Assembly (NCBI GenBank): GCA_029006755.1
Contig: JAQXGO010000109.1
Location: 1-40,681, forward strand
Source of the DNA: Clostridia bacterium
Lineage (GTDB): Bacteria; Bacillota; Clostridia; UMGS1883; UMGS1540
Direction: 5' to 3'
DNA length: 40,681 bases
Shown here: one piece after another, positions 15,466 through 24,268 of the stretch
How the letters are laid out: the number at the start of each line of letters is the position of its first letter
How positions within the stretch are numbered: position 1 is the first letter of the stretch
The notes under the pieces: model-generated
What the model was told of the DNA's origin: nothing
Databases searched by the model: none
Seen by the model: only the letters and a program-made list of their open reading frames with translations
Position numbers and translations under genes: made by a program

Positions 15466-16509
15466 ATGATGAACAGCAATATGAACATGGATTTTAAAAT
15501 TAAACTGCCTATACCAAAGGATATAAAATCTGCATATCCGCTGGATGCAGGACTGGAAAAGATTGTAGAAGGCAGAAACCGCGAAATCAGAGATGTGTTT
15601 GAGGGCAAATCGGACAGGTTTGTGCTTGTAATAGGCCCTTGCTCTGCCGATAACGAAGACAGTGTTATGGACTATATTACAAGGCTTCAAAAGATGCAGG
15701 AAAAGGTAAGGGAGAAATTGATTCTTATTCCTCGAATTTATACAAACAAGCCCCGCACAACAGGCGATGGCTACAAGGGAATGCTTCATCAACCGAATCC
15801 GAACGAAAAGCCGGATATGCTGAAAGGCATTATTGCAATACGCAGTTTGCATATGCGAGCTCTCAGAGAAACCGGTTTTACGTGTGCTGATGAAATGCTC
15901 TATCCCGAAAATTACCGATATCTGAACGATATTCTCGGTTATGTTGCCGTTGGCGCACGTTCTGTGGAAAACCAGCAGCACCGTCTTACTGCAAGCGGTA
16001 TTGATATCCCTGTGGGTATGAAGAATCCAACGAGCGGAGATATTTCTGTGATGATGAACTCCATTACAGCGGCACAACATTGCCACACGTTTATCTATCG
16101 CGGTTGGGAAGTTTCTACACATGGAAATCCTTGTGCACATGCCATATTGCGCGGATATGTCAACAAGCACGGACAATCCCTTCCCAATTACCACTACGAG
16201 GACCTTTTAAACCTGTGGGAAGCATACGCCAAATCAGGCCTTGCAAATCCGAGCGTAGTGGTGGATGTCAATCATGCAAATTCAGGGAAACAGCCTTTGG
16301 AGCAAATTAGAATTTCAAAGGAGATTTTGCACAGTATGCGCCACAATGCAGATATTGCCAAAATGGTAAAGGGCTTGATGATAGAGAGTTACATCGTAGA
16401 CGGTGCACAAAAAATCGGTGAATGTATTTACGGAAAATCCATTACTGACCCATGTCTTGGTTGGGAAAAAACAGAAAGATTAATTTACGACATAGCGAGT
16501 CTTCTTTAG
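15466..16509 (+). CDS. aroF: 3-deoxy-7-phosphoheptulonate (DAHP) synthase, class I alpha type
   Basis: This 347-residue enzyme condenses phosphoenolpyruvate and erythrose-4-phosphate, the committed step of the pathway. Motifs match the E. coli AroF/AroG/AroH class: VIGPCSADNEDSV, KPRTTGDGYKGML, GARSVENQQHR, VVDVNHANSGKQ and YGKSITDPCLGWE. The start is ATG behind CGGGAGA; an earlier in-frame codon at 15439 lies inside tyrA. Which of the aroF/G/H paralogues it most resembles, and which amino acid inhibits it, cannot be decided by eye. It is the last gene of the operon, although it encodes the first step. Confidence 0.93.
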   Translation: MMNSNMNMDFKIKLPIPKDIKSAYPLDAGLEKIVEGRNREIRDVFEGKSDRFVLVIGPCSADNEDSVMDYITRLQKMQEKVREKLILIPRIYTNKPRTTGDGYKGMLHQPNPNEKPDMLKGIIAIRSLHMRALRETGFTCADEMLYPENYRYLNDILGYVAVGARSVENQQHRLTASGIDIPVGMKNPTSGDISVMMNSITAAQHCHTFIYRGWEVSTHGNPCAHAILRGYVNKHGQSLPNYHYEDLLNLWEAYAKSGLANPSVVVDVNHANSGKQPLEQIRISKEILHSMRHNADIAKMVKGLMIESYIVDGAQKIGECIYGKSITDPCLGWEKTERLIYDIASLL

Positions 16510-16641
16510 AATGCAAAAACACAGGATGGAATGCCTTGTACTGCTATGGACAAATCCAGTCTTTCCTTTGAAAACAGTATTTTCCCTCACAACAATTGTC
16601 TCCTTGACATTCATATGCAGAAAAACCGGGTATGTTCCCGG

Positions 16642-16684
16642 ATGGAGCCATAGCAAAATGATTTTTTGCTTATGGCTTCATTTT
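16642..16684 (+). terminator. Terminator of the aro operon
   Basis: A stem GGAGCCATAGCAAAA / TTTTGCTTATGGCTTC (one bulged base) is followed by ATTTTG, 133 bases after the aroF stop. A smaller hairpin directly precedes it. The stem resembles the one at 7681-7732. Confidence 0.75.
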
Positions 16685-16869
16685 GATCTGGAGAAAATAG
16701 GGCAGAATGGACATACTGCGCCAAAGCCGCAGGTTTTTGTTACCCGAAGGCGTACATAGTTACGTCGAGAGGCGAATCATTCATTTTTCTACAGACCATT
16801 TTATGGATTCTGTTCCCTTTCAATCCGACATTTCATCCGGCATCATCGTAAGGGTTGGTATTCATTTGT

Positions 16870-16903
16870 AAAAAAAGGCGGCAAACTGAATCATCAGTCC
16901 GCC
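16870..16903 (-). terminator. Terminator of the rpmG-rplL ribosomal operon
   Basis: The minus strand reads GGCGGACTGA-TGAT-TCAGT, a three-base bulge, then CCGCC and a T run (A run at 16870-16876 on the plus strand). It begins 22 bases after the rplL stop, so the operon ends here rather than reading into rpoB. Confidence 0.82.
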
Positions 16904-16925
16904 ACCTCTTATAGCAAAAACGAAA

Positions 16926-17297
16926 TTATTTAATTTCAACCTTTGCGCCAACTTCTTCAAGCTTAGCTTTGTAGGATTCTGCATCATCCTTGGAGATGCC
17001 TTCCTTAACAGGCTTCGGTGCGCCGTCAACAAGCTCTTTAGCTTCCTTAAGGCCAAGACCTGTCAGCTCTCTAACAACCTTGATTACCTTAATCTTCTCA
17101 GCGCCGGCTTCAGCAAGGATTTCATCAAATTGAGTCTTCTCCTCTGCTGCGCCTGCACCGGCATCACCAGCAACTGCAACTGCAACCGGTGCTGCTGCGC
17201 TTACGCCGAACTCTTCTTCCATCATCTTTACGAGCTCTGCAACTTCCAATAACTTTAATTCTTTGATATCTGCAATAATCTGTTCAAGCTTACTCAT
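16926..17297 (-). CDS. rplL: 50S ribosomal protein L7/L12
   Basis: This 123-residue acidic stalk protein recruits translation GTPases to the ribosome as dimers bound to L10. It has the N-terminal dimerisation helix region, an Ala/Gly-rich hinge at about residues 34-52, and the C-terminal factor-binding domain with the signature [16 protein letters not shown]. The start has a good AGGAGG upstream. It follows rplJ by 21 bases, and both are governed by the L10 leader. Confidence 0.97.
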   Translation of the reverse strand: MSKLEQIIADIKELKLLEVAELVKMMEEEFGVSAAAPVAVAVAGDAGAGAAEEKTQFDEILAEAGAEKIKVIKVVRELTGLGLKEAKELVDGAPKPVKEGISKDDAESYKAKLEEVGAKVEIK

Positions 17298-17318
17298 TTT
17301 AAATTTCCTCCTTAAAAA

Positions 17319-17876
17319 TTATTCTGCATCCTGAGCGGGTGCGGCATCTTCTGCTTTAGCAGCATTTGCTGCGGCTTCAGCCGGCTCTACGCCATTGTCC
17401 ACAATTGCCTGTAAGGTTCTTGCGAGTGCGGAAATCGGAGAATTCAAGCTGCCCAACAATTTGGCAAGCAAGACTTCACGGCTGGGTGTAGATGCAAGAC
17501 GATTTATTTCATCAATTGAAATTGCGTTTCCATCCAAAAATCCACCCTTGATTTCCAAGTTAGAATTCTTCTTTGCAAAATCTGCAAGTACTCTTGCAGG
17601 TGCGACCGGATCTTCACTCAGAGCAATAGCGGTCGGTCCGTTCAGTGTTTCATCAAACTCTGTGTATCCTACCTGATTTGCTGCAAAACGTGTTAAAGTG
17701 TTCTTTACAACCTTGTAGTACACGCCTGCCTCTCTCAGCTTAACACGGAGTTCTGTGTCTTCCTCAACAGTCAATCCACGGTAATCAACGAAAACACCTG
17801 CGCTTGCTGCTTTAATCTTTTCAGCAAGATCAGCAACAATAGCTTCTTTTTCCTTTAAAATCTTTGCGCTTGGCAT
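17319..17876 (-). CDS. rplJ: 50S ribosomal protein L10
   Basis: This 185-residue protein is the base of the ribosomal stalk, binding 23S rRNA and L7/L12 dimers. The N-terminal part (KEKEAIVADLAEKI, FVDYRGLTVEE) and the rRNA-binding region YKVVKNTLTRFAA are typical. The C-terminus is Ala/Glu-rich, as is usual. The chosen ATG follows GGGAGGTG with a seven-base gap; an upstream in-frame GTG overlaps that ribosome binding site and is rejected. The leader upstream carries the L10 autoregulatory RNA. Confidence 0.95.
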   Translation of the reverse strand: MPSAKILKEKEAIVADLAEKIKAASAGVFVDYRGLTVEEDTELRVKLREAGVYYKVVKNTLTRFAANQVGYTEFDETLNGPTAIALSEDPVAPARVLADFAKKNSNLEIKGGFLDGNAISIDEINRLASTPSREVLLAKLLGSLNSPISALARTLQAIVDNGVEPAEAAANAAKAEDAAPAQDAE

Positions 17877-17896
17877 ATCTTTCACCTCCCTAAATG

Positions 17897-18000
17897 AAAA
17901 GGTTCTCTATCCAAATGCAGACAGAGAACCGTTAATGCAACGTTTCGCCTTTCCTCGGCTGGACTTACGCAAAATGCGGCCGGCTGTCTGCGGACGGACT
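17897..18000 (-). promoter_or_regulatory. Ribosomal protein L10 leader (autoregulatory RNA)
   Basis: On the minus strand, between rplA and rplJ, lies CCGCAGACAGCCGG... then CCAGCCGAGGAAAGGCGAAACG, matching the conserved L10-L12 binding leader of Firmicute rplJ operons. A hairpin GGTTCTCT...AGAGAACC (17901-17930) followed by TTTT is a likely attenuator. By family knowledge, excess L10-L12 complex binds the leader and lowers rplJL expression. Only the spacer between rplA and rplJ is involved, so rplK and rplA are not controlled by it. Confidence 0.85.
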
Positions 18001-18012
18001 AAATATTGATTC

Positions 18013-18708
18013 CTACTCAGCAATCTTACCGGGGTTCAGCTTAATGCCGGGGCCCATGGTAGAAGCAACTGCAACACTCTTTAAGTATTGACCCTTAGCT
18101 GCTGCAGGCTTTGCCTTCAAAATAGCATCCATAAGTGCTTTAAAGTTTTCGGCCAGCTTTTCTTTCCCAAAAGAAACCTTGCCGATGGGGCAGTGAATAA
18201 TGTTGGTTTTATCCAAACGATATTCGATCTTACCGGCTTTAATGTCTGCAATCGCCTTTGTCAGATCCATGGTAACCGTACCGGCTTTCGGGTTCGGCAT
18301 AAGACCCTTAGGACCAAGCACACGACCGATTCGACCAACAACGCCCATCATATCCGGTGTGGCTACCACTACGTCAAAGTCAAACCAGTTTTCTCCCTGT
18401 ATCTTTTGTACCAAATCATCGCCGCCGACAAAATCGGCACCGGCTGCTTCAGCTTCGGCAACCTTTTCGCCCTTGGCAAATACTAAAACGCGAACCTTCT
18501 TGCCTGTACCATGCGGCAGTACAACCGCACCTCTGACCTGCTGGTCAGCATGACGAGAGTCAACACCCAATTTAATGTGTGCTTCAACTGTTTCATCAAA
18601 CTTAGCCTTTGCGGCTTTCACTGTAATATCAAAAGCTTCGTCTATATCATACAGCTTTGCTGCTTCGATGAGCTTTGCGCTCTCCTGATAATTCTTTCCT
18701 CTTTTCAC
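18013..18708 (-). CDS. rplA: 50S ribosomal protein L1
   Basis: This 231-residue protein binds 23S rRNA at the mobile L1 stalk near the E site. It has the family signature [17 protein letters not shown] and the N-terminal basic [13 protein letters not shown]. It starts with GTG behind AAGGAGG at ten bases. It lies 45 bases after rplK. In many bacteria L1 also represses its own operon by binding mRNA; no clear L1-binding site was identified here. Confidence 0.96.
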   Translation of the reverse strand: MKRGKNYQESAKLIEAAKLYDIDEAFDITVKAAKAKFDETVEAHIKLGVDSRHADQQVRGAVVLPHGTGKKVRVLVFAKGEKVAEAEAAGADFVGGDDLVQKIQGENWFDFDVVVATPDMMGVVGRIGRVLGPKGLMPNPKAGTVTMDLTKAIADIKAGKIEYRLDKTNIIHCPIGKVSFGKEKLAENFKALMDAILKAKPAAAKGQYLKSVAVASTMGPGIKLNPGKIAE

Positions 18709-18753
18709 GGATACTTAACCTCCTTGTGGTAATGGCGGAATTACTCCTCCCAC

Positions 18754-19182
18754 TTAATCTTCTTCTACAACAATCCCCATGCTGCGAGCAGTACCCGCAA
18801 TCATGCTCATGGCGGATTCGATGCTGGCTGCATTTAAATCCGGCATTTTGGTTTCGGCAATTTCCCTGACTTGGCTCTTCTTAATTGTAGCAACCTTCGT
18901 CTTGTTTGGAACACCGGAGCCGCTTTCAATCTTACATGCCTTCTTCAAAAGAACAGCAGCCGGAGGTGTTTTTGTAATAAAGGTAAATGACCTATCTGCA
19001 TACACGGTGATAACAACCGGGATGATAAGGCCTGCATCCTTTGCTGTCTTTTCATTAAATTCCTTTGTAAACTGTACGATATTTACACCGTACTGACCGA
19101 GTGCCGGGCCAACAGGGGGTGCCGGCGTAGCTTTGCCTGCCGGGATCTGCAACTTAATGTAGCCCGTAATTTTCTGTGCCAT
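18754..19182 (-). CDS. rplK: 50S ribosomal protein L11
   Basis: This 142-residue protein binds the GTPase-associated region of 23S rRNA. It starts [20 protein letters not shown], with the proline-rich [15 protein letters not shown] motif that is a drug-contact site in other species. Length matches the family. TAGGAGG precedes the ATG. The 75-base spacer before it holds a small AGCC-GTTT-GGCT hairpin followed by TTTT directly after the nusG stop, possibly a partial attenuator. Confidence 0.97.
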   Translation of the reverse strand: MAQKITGYIKLQIPAGKATPAPPVGPALGQYGVNIVQFTKEFNEKTAKDAGLIIPVVITVYADRSFTFITKTPPAAVLLKKACKIESGSGVPNKTKVATIKKSQVREIAETKMPDLNAASIESAMSMIAGTARSMGIVVEED

Positions 19183-19257
19183 AACTTTTACCTCCTAAAA
19201 ATGTGGTATCTGGCGGACATGTTTCATGCCCTCCCACCATAAAAGCCAAACGGCTTA

Positions 19258-19779
19258 TTATGTCAAAGCTTCGACCTGATGAAACTCCAGTTCTACCGGG
19301 GTTTCACGGCTAAACATAGAAATGCAAACTCTAAGCTTGCGCTTTTCCATGTTGATTTCTTCAATCACTCCAATAAAACTCTCCAAGGGCCCATCGGTTA
19401 CGCGAACGCTATCGCCCACCTCAAAGTCAAGCTTTACAGTGCGTGTTTCCACGCCCATTGCTTCAACTTCGGCATCGGAGAGGGGCACCGGTTTTGATCC
19501 GGGGCCTACAAATCCTGTAACACCGCGGGTATTCCGTACCACATACCAGCTTTCATCCGACATAACCATCTTAATGAAAACGTACCCTGGGTACACCTTA
19601 CGCAAAACTGCCTTTTTCTCCTCACCCTTTTGTTCCACAACTTCTTCCATGGGAACACGAATGTCAAGAAACAATTCCTGCATACCGCGATTCTCTATTG
19701 TCTTCTCTATATTCGCTTTTACTTTATTTTCGTAGCCCGAATAAGTATGTGCTACGTACCATCTTGCATTACCGGCCAT
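19258..19779 (-). CDS. nusG: Transcription termination/antitermination factor NusG
   Basis: This 173-residue protein binds RNA polymerase during elongation. The NGN domain is recognised by ARWYVAHTYSGYENKVKAN, then RKVYPGYVFIKMVM and TRGVTGFVGPGSKPVPL; the KOW domain is near VRVTDGPLESFIGVIEEI. The start is uncertain. Homology favours the ATG at 19779, but a strong AAGGAGG lies 36 bases upstream, directly against an in-frame ATG at 19815 that is too close to it. It lies 52 bases after secE. Confidence 0.95.
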   Translation of the reverse strand: MAGNARWYVAHTYSGYENKVKANIEKTIENRGMQELFLDIRVPMEEVVEQKGEEKKAVLRKVYPGYVFIKMVMSDESWYVVRNTRGVTGFVGPGSKPVPLSDAEVEAMGVETRTVKLDFEVGDSVRVTDGPLESFIGVIEEINMEKRKLRVCISMFSRETPVELEFHQVEALT

Positions 19780-19831
19780 AAATACACATGTATCGCACCA
19801 ATTCCTGCGACACATCCTCCTTGTTCAAGAT

Positions 19832-20032
19832 TTAACCCATCAGCTTGGATGCACCCAAAGAGAATAGGTAATCCAAAATCCAAATGCCTATACCGATAAC
19901 AAGAATGCAGACAATAACAATTGTTGTGTTATTGATAAGCTGCTTCTTTGACGGCCAAATAACCTTTTTAACCTCTGCCTTTACATCCTTGCAAAATCTT
20001 GCAATTTTGGAAAAAAACTTTTTCACAACCAT
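19832..20032 (-). CDS. secE: Preprotein translocase subunit SecE
   Basis: This 66-residue single-span inner-membrane protein of the SecYEG channel has an amphipathic N-terminal helix and the conserved VKAEVKKVIWPSKKQL before one hydrophobic segment (about residues 37-56). This is the short form normal for Gram-positives. GGAGG precedes the start. It lies between rpmG and nusG as usual. Confidence 0.95.
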   Translation of the reverse strand: MVVKKFFSKIARFCKDVKAEVKKVIWPSKKQLINNTTIVIVCILVIGIGIWILDYLFSLGASKLMG

Positions 20033-20050
20033 ATACCTCCATAGGGTATG

Positions 20051-20200
20051 TTATTTTGTTTCCTTGTGCGCAGTATGTTTCTTGCAGAATCTGCAATACT
20101 TATTCATTTCCAGACGATCCGGACTATTCTTTTTGTTCTTCATTGTATCATAGTTCCGCTGTTTGCATTCTGAACATGCTAATGTAATTTTCACTCTCAT
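20051..20200 (-). CDS. rpmG: 50S ribosomal protein L33 (zinc-ribbon form)
   Basis: This 49-residue protein, [19 protein letters not shown]..., keeps two CxxC pairs (CSEC and CRFC), so it is the zinc-binding variant. The ATG follows GGGAGGTG; codons upstream in the frame run into the promoter hairpin and are rejected. It is the first gene of the rpmG-secE-nusG-rplKAJL unit. Confidence 0.95.
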   Translation of the reverse strand: MRVKITLACSECKQRNYDTMKNKKNSPDRLEMNKYCRFCKKHTAHKETK

Positions 20201-20219
20201 GGTTTTACACCTCCCGCAT

Positions 20220-20244
20220 AAAAAAAGACTTCTTTTTGAGAAGC
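20220..20244 (-). promoter_or_regulatory. Leader hairpin with T run before rpmG
   Basis: The minus strand reads GCTTCTCAAAAAGAAGTC then TTTTTTT, a 5-bp stem with a five-base loop, between the promoter and the rpmG ribosome binding site. It could be a weak attenuator or simply an untranslated leader. It is too weak to call a full terminator. Confidence 0.35.
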
Positions 20245-20250
20245 AAATAC

Positions 20251-20279
20251 AGTATATCATAATGCTTCTTTTTTGTCAA
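20251..20279 (-). promoter_or_regulatory. Sigma-A promoter of the ribosomal rpmG operon
   Basis: TTGACA, a 17-base spacer and TATACT on the minus strand, with TGA before the -10. The consensus -35 fits a highly expressed ribosomal unit. Confidence 0.88.
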
Positions 20280-20287
20280 CCTTTTTT

Positions 20288-21118
20288 TTAATTTTTTTCT
20301 GTTTCGGCAATTTCTGCTTTTATTTCCTCTATTCTCCGCTGTATTTCTTCCCGACTGACAACCGCCAGATGCGAAAACGTATAGGTTAGCGCCTTTTCCA
20401 TATATTCAATTGCCTCTTCCTTTTTGCCCATCACATATAGAGTTTCTCCATAGTGATAATAAGGAATCGGGACACCAAGCCGTTTGTCGGTCAGTTCCTT
20501 ATAAAGGTTTGCGCTGCTGTCAATATCTCCGGTCAACCGATAGGTCAATGCGAGGTTATCCGTAATGGCTTCATCATATTTATCAAAAGCATAGGCTTTC
20601 TTATTCAGTTCCAACGCGTGCTGCAGTTGACCATTTTGCAACAGAAACTGCCCAAGCGTACCATAAACCGCCTTATCCTCGCCCAGTTTCAGCTGTTCCT
20701 CTAAAATGTGAATTGCCTCTTCTTTTTGGCCCTTTTGCCAGGCAAGAAGTGCGCGGTTCACAGCGGCACGGCAGCGGGTTTCCTCTGACATCTTCATTTT
20801 TTCTCCCTGTGTCAGAACCCGTTCGGCACGCGCAATGTCCCCGGCCTTTAGCGCCATAAATCCGTAATACTGCACGTATTCTGCCCGAAGACGCTTTGTG
20901 CGCAAGGCTTTTTCCATTCTGTTCAGTGCTTCCTTCGCTCTTTCCGGATTTTGCCGATACATCTTGCTGGCAGAAATCATTAAATAGTCCGGCATTTTGA
21001 TGATGAGAATGAACAAAAGATAAACAGCGAAACCAATGATACCGCCCCATATCCCTGCGTATTTAAAAAGCAGAGCCAATATGAGTGCAGGCACCAGTAT
21101 GGTAAGTATTGCTTTCAT
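20288..21118 (-). CDS. Membrane-anchored tetratricopeptide-repeat (TPR) protein
   Basis: This 276-residue protein has two hydrophobic segments at about 3-20 and 22-42, followed by a soluble helical domain of TPR-like repeats from about 55 to 265. Examples are KALRTKRLRAEYVQYYGFMA, GQLQHALELNKKAYAFDKYD and GKKEEAIEYMEKAL. No catalytic motif is visible, so a scaffolding or assembly role is likely but unproven. GGAGG precedes the ATG. It follows asnS by 13 bases and ends the rimP-nusA-infB operon as seen here. Confidence 0.8.
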   Translation of the reverse strand: MKAILTILVPALILALLFKYAGIWGGIIGFAVYLLFILIIKMPDYLMISASKMYRQNPERAKEALNRMEKALRTKRLRAEYVQYYGFMALKAGDIARAERVLTQGEKMKMSEETRCRAAVNRALLAWQKGQKEEAIHILEEQLKLGEDKAVYGTLGQFLLQNGQLQHALELNKKAYAFDKYDEAITDNLALTYRLTGDIDSSANLYKELTDKRLGVPIPYYHYGETLYVMGKKEEAIEYMEKALTYTFSHLAVVSREEIQRRIEEIKAEIAETEKN

Positions 21119-21131
21119 GATACGCCTCCGT

Positions 21132-22493
21132 TTAAAACTCAGCCGTTCCTACTGTGCGCGGGAAGGGCAGAACGTCTCGAATATTCGTGATGCCTGTTAC
21201 GTACATCACCATACGTTCAAAGCCGAGACCAAATCCTGCATGCTTCGTAGTGCCATATCGACGCAAATCCAAATACCAGTTATACTCCGCAGGTTCCATA
21301 CCAAGTTCTTCCATGCGGGCAACAAGTTTTTCAAGCCGTTCTTCTCTCTGGCTTCCGCCGATCAATTCCCCGATTCCCGGTACCAGCAAGTCCATCGCGG
21401 CAACCGTCTTATTATCCTCATTCATACGCATATAAAATGCCTTGATTTCCTTCGGATAATCGGTTACAAACACCGGACGGCCAAACACCTTTTCCGTAAG
21501 ATACCGTTCATGTTCTGTTTGCAAATCTGCACCCCAAAATACCGGATAATCAAATTGATCCTTATTCTTTTCCAGTAATTCGATGGCTTCCGTATAGGTT
21601 ACATGTGCAAAGGAGGCATTTGCAACAGAAGAAAGCCTTTCCAAAAGACCGTTATCCACAAATTGATTCAAAAACGCCAATTCATCCGGCGCATTCTCCA
21701 AAACATAGGAAATAACGTATTTCACCATTGCCTCTGCAAGCTCCATATCATCTGCAAGATCTGCAAATGCAATTTCCGGCTCAATCATCCAAAACTCGGC
21801 GGCATGCCTGGTTGTATTGGAGTTTTCTGCGCGGAAGGTCGGTCCAAAAGTGTATACGCTGCCATAGCTTTGCGCCATTGCTTCCGCATTCAGCTGTCCG
21901 CTGACGGTAAGGGAAGTTGCTTTTCCAAAAAAGTCTTTGGAAAAATCGGTTTCTCCGGGTTCTAAGGTTGTAACGCGGAACATTTCGCCTGCGCCCTCGC
22001 AATCACTGCCGGTAATAATGGGGGAATGTACATACACAAAACCATTTTCCTGGAAGAATTTATGAATGGCATACGCACAAAGAGAACGAATGCGAAAAAC
22101 AGCAGAAAATGTATTGCTGCGTGGTCTTAAATGTGCAATTGTACGCAAATATTCAAAGCTATGCCGTTTTTTTTGCAAAGGGTACTCGGGTGTAGATGCA
22201 CCCTCGATTTCCACCTTTTTTGCATGAATTTCAAGTGGCTGTTTTGCCTCCGGTGTTAACACAACCTTACCGGTAACTACAATGGCTGCCCCAACATTTA
22301 GTTTCGTGGCAACGGCAAAGCCGTCTGTCCCTTCATCAAAAACAATCTGTAGTGTTTTAAAACAGCTGCCATCATTGATTGCAATAAACCCAAAATTTTT
22401 GGATACGCGGATGCTTCGCACCCAGCCGGTTACTACTACTTCTGCATCCTGCTTTGGTGCTGCAAGCAGTGTCTGAATTTTTGTCCTTTTCAT
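21132..22493 (-). CDS. asnS: Asparaginyl-tRNA synthetase
   Basis: This 453-residue cytosolic class IIb enzyme charges tRNA-Asn. It has the N-terminal OB-fold anticodon-binding domain ([20 protein letters not shown]), class II motif 2 ([21 protein letters not shown], the AsnRS-type sequence ending in PE), and motif 3 ([15 protein letters not shown], then [11 protein letters not shown]). Its start codon overlaps the ribF stop by four bases (ATGA). Confidence 0.96.
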   Translation of the reverse strand: MKRTKIQTLLAAPKQDAEVVVTGWVRSIRVSKNFGFIAINDGSCFKTLQIVFDEGTDGFAVATKLNVGAAIVVTGKVVLTPEAKQPLEIHAKKVEIEGASTPEYPLQKKRHSFEYLRTIAHLRPRSNTFSAVFRIRSLCAYAIHKFFQENGFVYVHSPIITGSDCEGAGEMFRVTTLEPGETDFSKDFFGKATSLTVSGQLNAEAMAQSYGSVYTFGPTFRAENSNTTRHAAEFWMIEPEIAFADLADDMELAEAMVKYVISYVLENAPDELAFLNQFVDNGLLERLSSVANASFAHVTYTEAIELLEKNKDQFDYPVFWGADLQTEHERYLTEKVFGRPVFVTDYPKEIKAFYMRMNEDNKTVAAMDLLVPGIGELIGGSQREERLEKLVARMEELGMEPAEYNWYLDLRRYGTTKHAGFGLGFERMVMYVTGITNIRDVLPFPRTVGTAEF

Positions 22494-23386
22494 ACAGTTC
22501 TCTCCCCTTTGAAATATTGTATGGCCGCTTCCTTATCCTGCACAAGCTGTGCCATGAGTGCATCCACTGATGCAAATTTAATTTCCGGCCGCAAATAGGA
22601 AAGCAACGTCACAGCTACACTTTTGCCATACGCTTCAGCATCATAACCAAACAGATGACTTTCCATACGAGTCTTTGCAGTTTCTACCGTAGGGTTCTCC
22701 CCCACATTGGTTATGCTGCAATAGCTTTCACCATCTACTGTTGTCCGGCTTATATAAACGCCCTTTTTGGGCAGTAAAATGCCATTTTCAAACGCAATGT
22801 TCAGCGTTGGGAATCCTAATTTTCTGCCTAACTCTTTGCCTCTTATTACCGTACCGCATTTGGTGTATGGCGCAAAGCTCAGGCGATTTACCATTTCTAT
22901 CTCTCCATCGGATAAGCACTGCCGAATTCTTGTACTGCTGACGGATTGACCGTCGAAAAATACGGTATCCATGATTTCGCACCGTACATGCGCTTTTTCA
23001 CATAATCTTTTTAAATACGATGCGTCGCCTGCCGCATTTTTCCCAAAACGATAATTCTCGCCGGCCGTCACAAACGAGGCTTGCAGTTCTTCAGCCAATA
23101 CTTCCTTTACAAATGCTTCAGGCGAAAGCTGTAAAATCTTTTCGCCGCGCCGTTCTGCCTGTACCTTATCTATCCCTAACCGATAAAGAAGCGCCTCTTT
23201 TTCCGCAAAGGTTGTTAAGAGCTCCACCGGCTTTTCCGGCCGTAACAAAAGCCGCGGATGCGGTTCAAAAACATAGGCCATTGCCAACAAATCATGTGTC
23301 CTTGCATAGGAAACTGCGTTGCGGATAAGCGCCGCATGGGCAATATGTACGCCGTCAAAACTACCAAGTGCCACAGCCGTCTTCAT
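22490..23386 (-). CDS. ribF: Bifunctional riboflavin kinase / FMN adenylyltransferase
   Basis: This 298-residue enzyme makes FMN and then FAD. The N-terminal FAD synthetase domain has [13 protein letters not shown] and later [15 protein letters not shown]; the C-terminal riboflavin kinase domain has the [11 protein letters not shown] motif. The ATG at 23386 is seven bases from AAGGGGG, while another at 23392 nearly touches it. It sits after truB, the standard Firmicute order, and there is no FMN riboswitch in front of it. Confidence 0.95.
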   Translation of the reverse strand: MKTAVALGSFDGVHIAHAALIRNAVSYARTHDLLAMAYVFEPHPRLLLRPEKPVELLTTFAEKEALLYRLGIDKVQAERRGEKILQLSPEAFVKEVLAEELQASFVTAGENYRFGKNAAGDASYLKRLCEKAHVRCEIMDTVFFDGQSVSSTRIRQCLSDGEIEMVNRLSFAPYTKCGTVIRGKELGRKLGFPTLNIAFENGILLPKKGVYISRTTVDGESYCSITNVGENPTVETAKTRMESHLFGYDAEAYGKSVAVTLLSYLRPEIKFASVDALMAQLVQDKEAAIQYFKGERTV

Positions 23387-23404
23387 TCCCATGCCCCCTT
23401 TATC

Positions 23405-24268
23405 TTAATAAAAGCTTGTCAGCATTTTTAAATATATGCCTCGTTTTCCCATTATGCCCTGCGACAAGCATAACAATTTCCCATTCTCTGAGAAAACAGC
23501 ATATCGTTCCTCTTTCCCGTCCGGATAATCTATCGTTGCACCGTTTCGAATACGCCTTTCCTCCTCTGCCGTAACCCTGACCTTCGGCAAGTCCGCAAAC
23601 ACGCTTTCAATCGGTAATATATGATCTTTTGGTGAGGCTTCAAAATCCGCCAAAGCAACCGCATTATCCCTTGTAAATTGACCGGATGCATTCCGCACAA
23701 GGCTTGTCATATGCCCGCCGCATCCAAGTGCCTCTCCGATATCGTGACAAAGCGTGCGAATATAAGCACCCTTACTGCACGTCACCAAAAATGTAACCAT
23801 CGGCACTTGTATTTCTAAGAAAGAAATTTCGAAAAAAGTCACTGGTCTCGGTTTTCTTTCCACCTCTACACCCTGCCGTGCCAGCTGATACAGCCGCTTC
23901 CCATTATGATGCACAGCCGAATACATAGGTGGGATTTGCGTTTTTGCGCCCACAAACTGTTTTGCAATTTTGCGAATCTGTTCCTCCGTACAATGCACCG
24001 GTCGTTCCTTAATGATTGTTCCGGTTTTATCCTGCGTATCGGTAGAAGCACCAAGCTTCATTTGGCAAAGATATGTCTTCCTCGCAGCCACAATATAATC
24101 AACTGCATGGGTCGCTTTCCCAATGCAAATCGGTAAAACGCCCTCGGCCATTGGATCCAATGTCCCCGTATGCCCGACACGGCGTGTCCCTGCCGCCCTA
24201 CGCACTTTCGCCACTGCATCGTGGCTGGTCATGCCGGACGGCTTCCATATATTAACTATGCCGTCCAT
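23405..24268 (-). CDS. truB: tRNA pseudouridine(55) synthase
   Basis: This 287-residue enzyme makes pseudouridine 55 in the T-loop of tRNAs. It has IWKPSGMTSHDAVAKVRR, and GHTGTLDPMAEGVLPI with the catalytic aspartate, plus the KGAYIRTLCHDIGE motif. The second of two close ATGs is preferred, because TAGGAG touches the first at 24274. It overlaps the end of nrnA by about 17 bases. Confidence 0.96.
   Translation of the reverse strand: MDGIVNIWKPSGMTSHDAVAKVRRAAGTRRVGHTGTLDPMAEGVLPICIGKATHAVDYIVAARKTYLCQMKLGASTDTQDKTGTIIKERPVHCTEEQIRKIAKQFVGAKTQIPPMYSAVHHNGKRLYQLARQGVEVERKPRPVTFFEISFLEIQVPMVTFLVTCSKGAYIRTLCHDIGEALGCGGHMTSLVRNASGQFTRDNAVALADFEASPKDHILPIESVFADLPKVRVTAEEERRIRNGATIDYPDGKEERYAVFSENGKLLCLSQGIMGKRGIYLKMLTSFY

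Larger units (their letters stand above)
16510..16925. other. Convergent intergenic region between aroF and rplL
   Basis: There is no credible gene. It holds a small CCGGG/CCCGG hairpin (16625-16640), the aro operon terminator (16642-16684) and the rplL terminator on the other strand (16870-16903). Between the two terminators lies a stretch (about 16720-16790) with partial inverted repeats around CGTAC...GTTACG that I cannot assign. An 82-codon open frame at 16511 has no ribosome binding site and runs through the terminator. Confidence 0.5.

Noticed and set aside
16511-16759. 82-codon open frame downstream of aroF
   Set aside because: It begins two bases after the aroF stop without a ribosome binding site and runs through the aro terminator.
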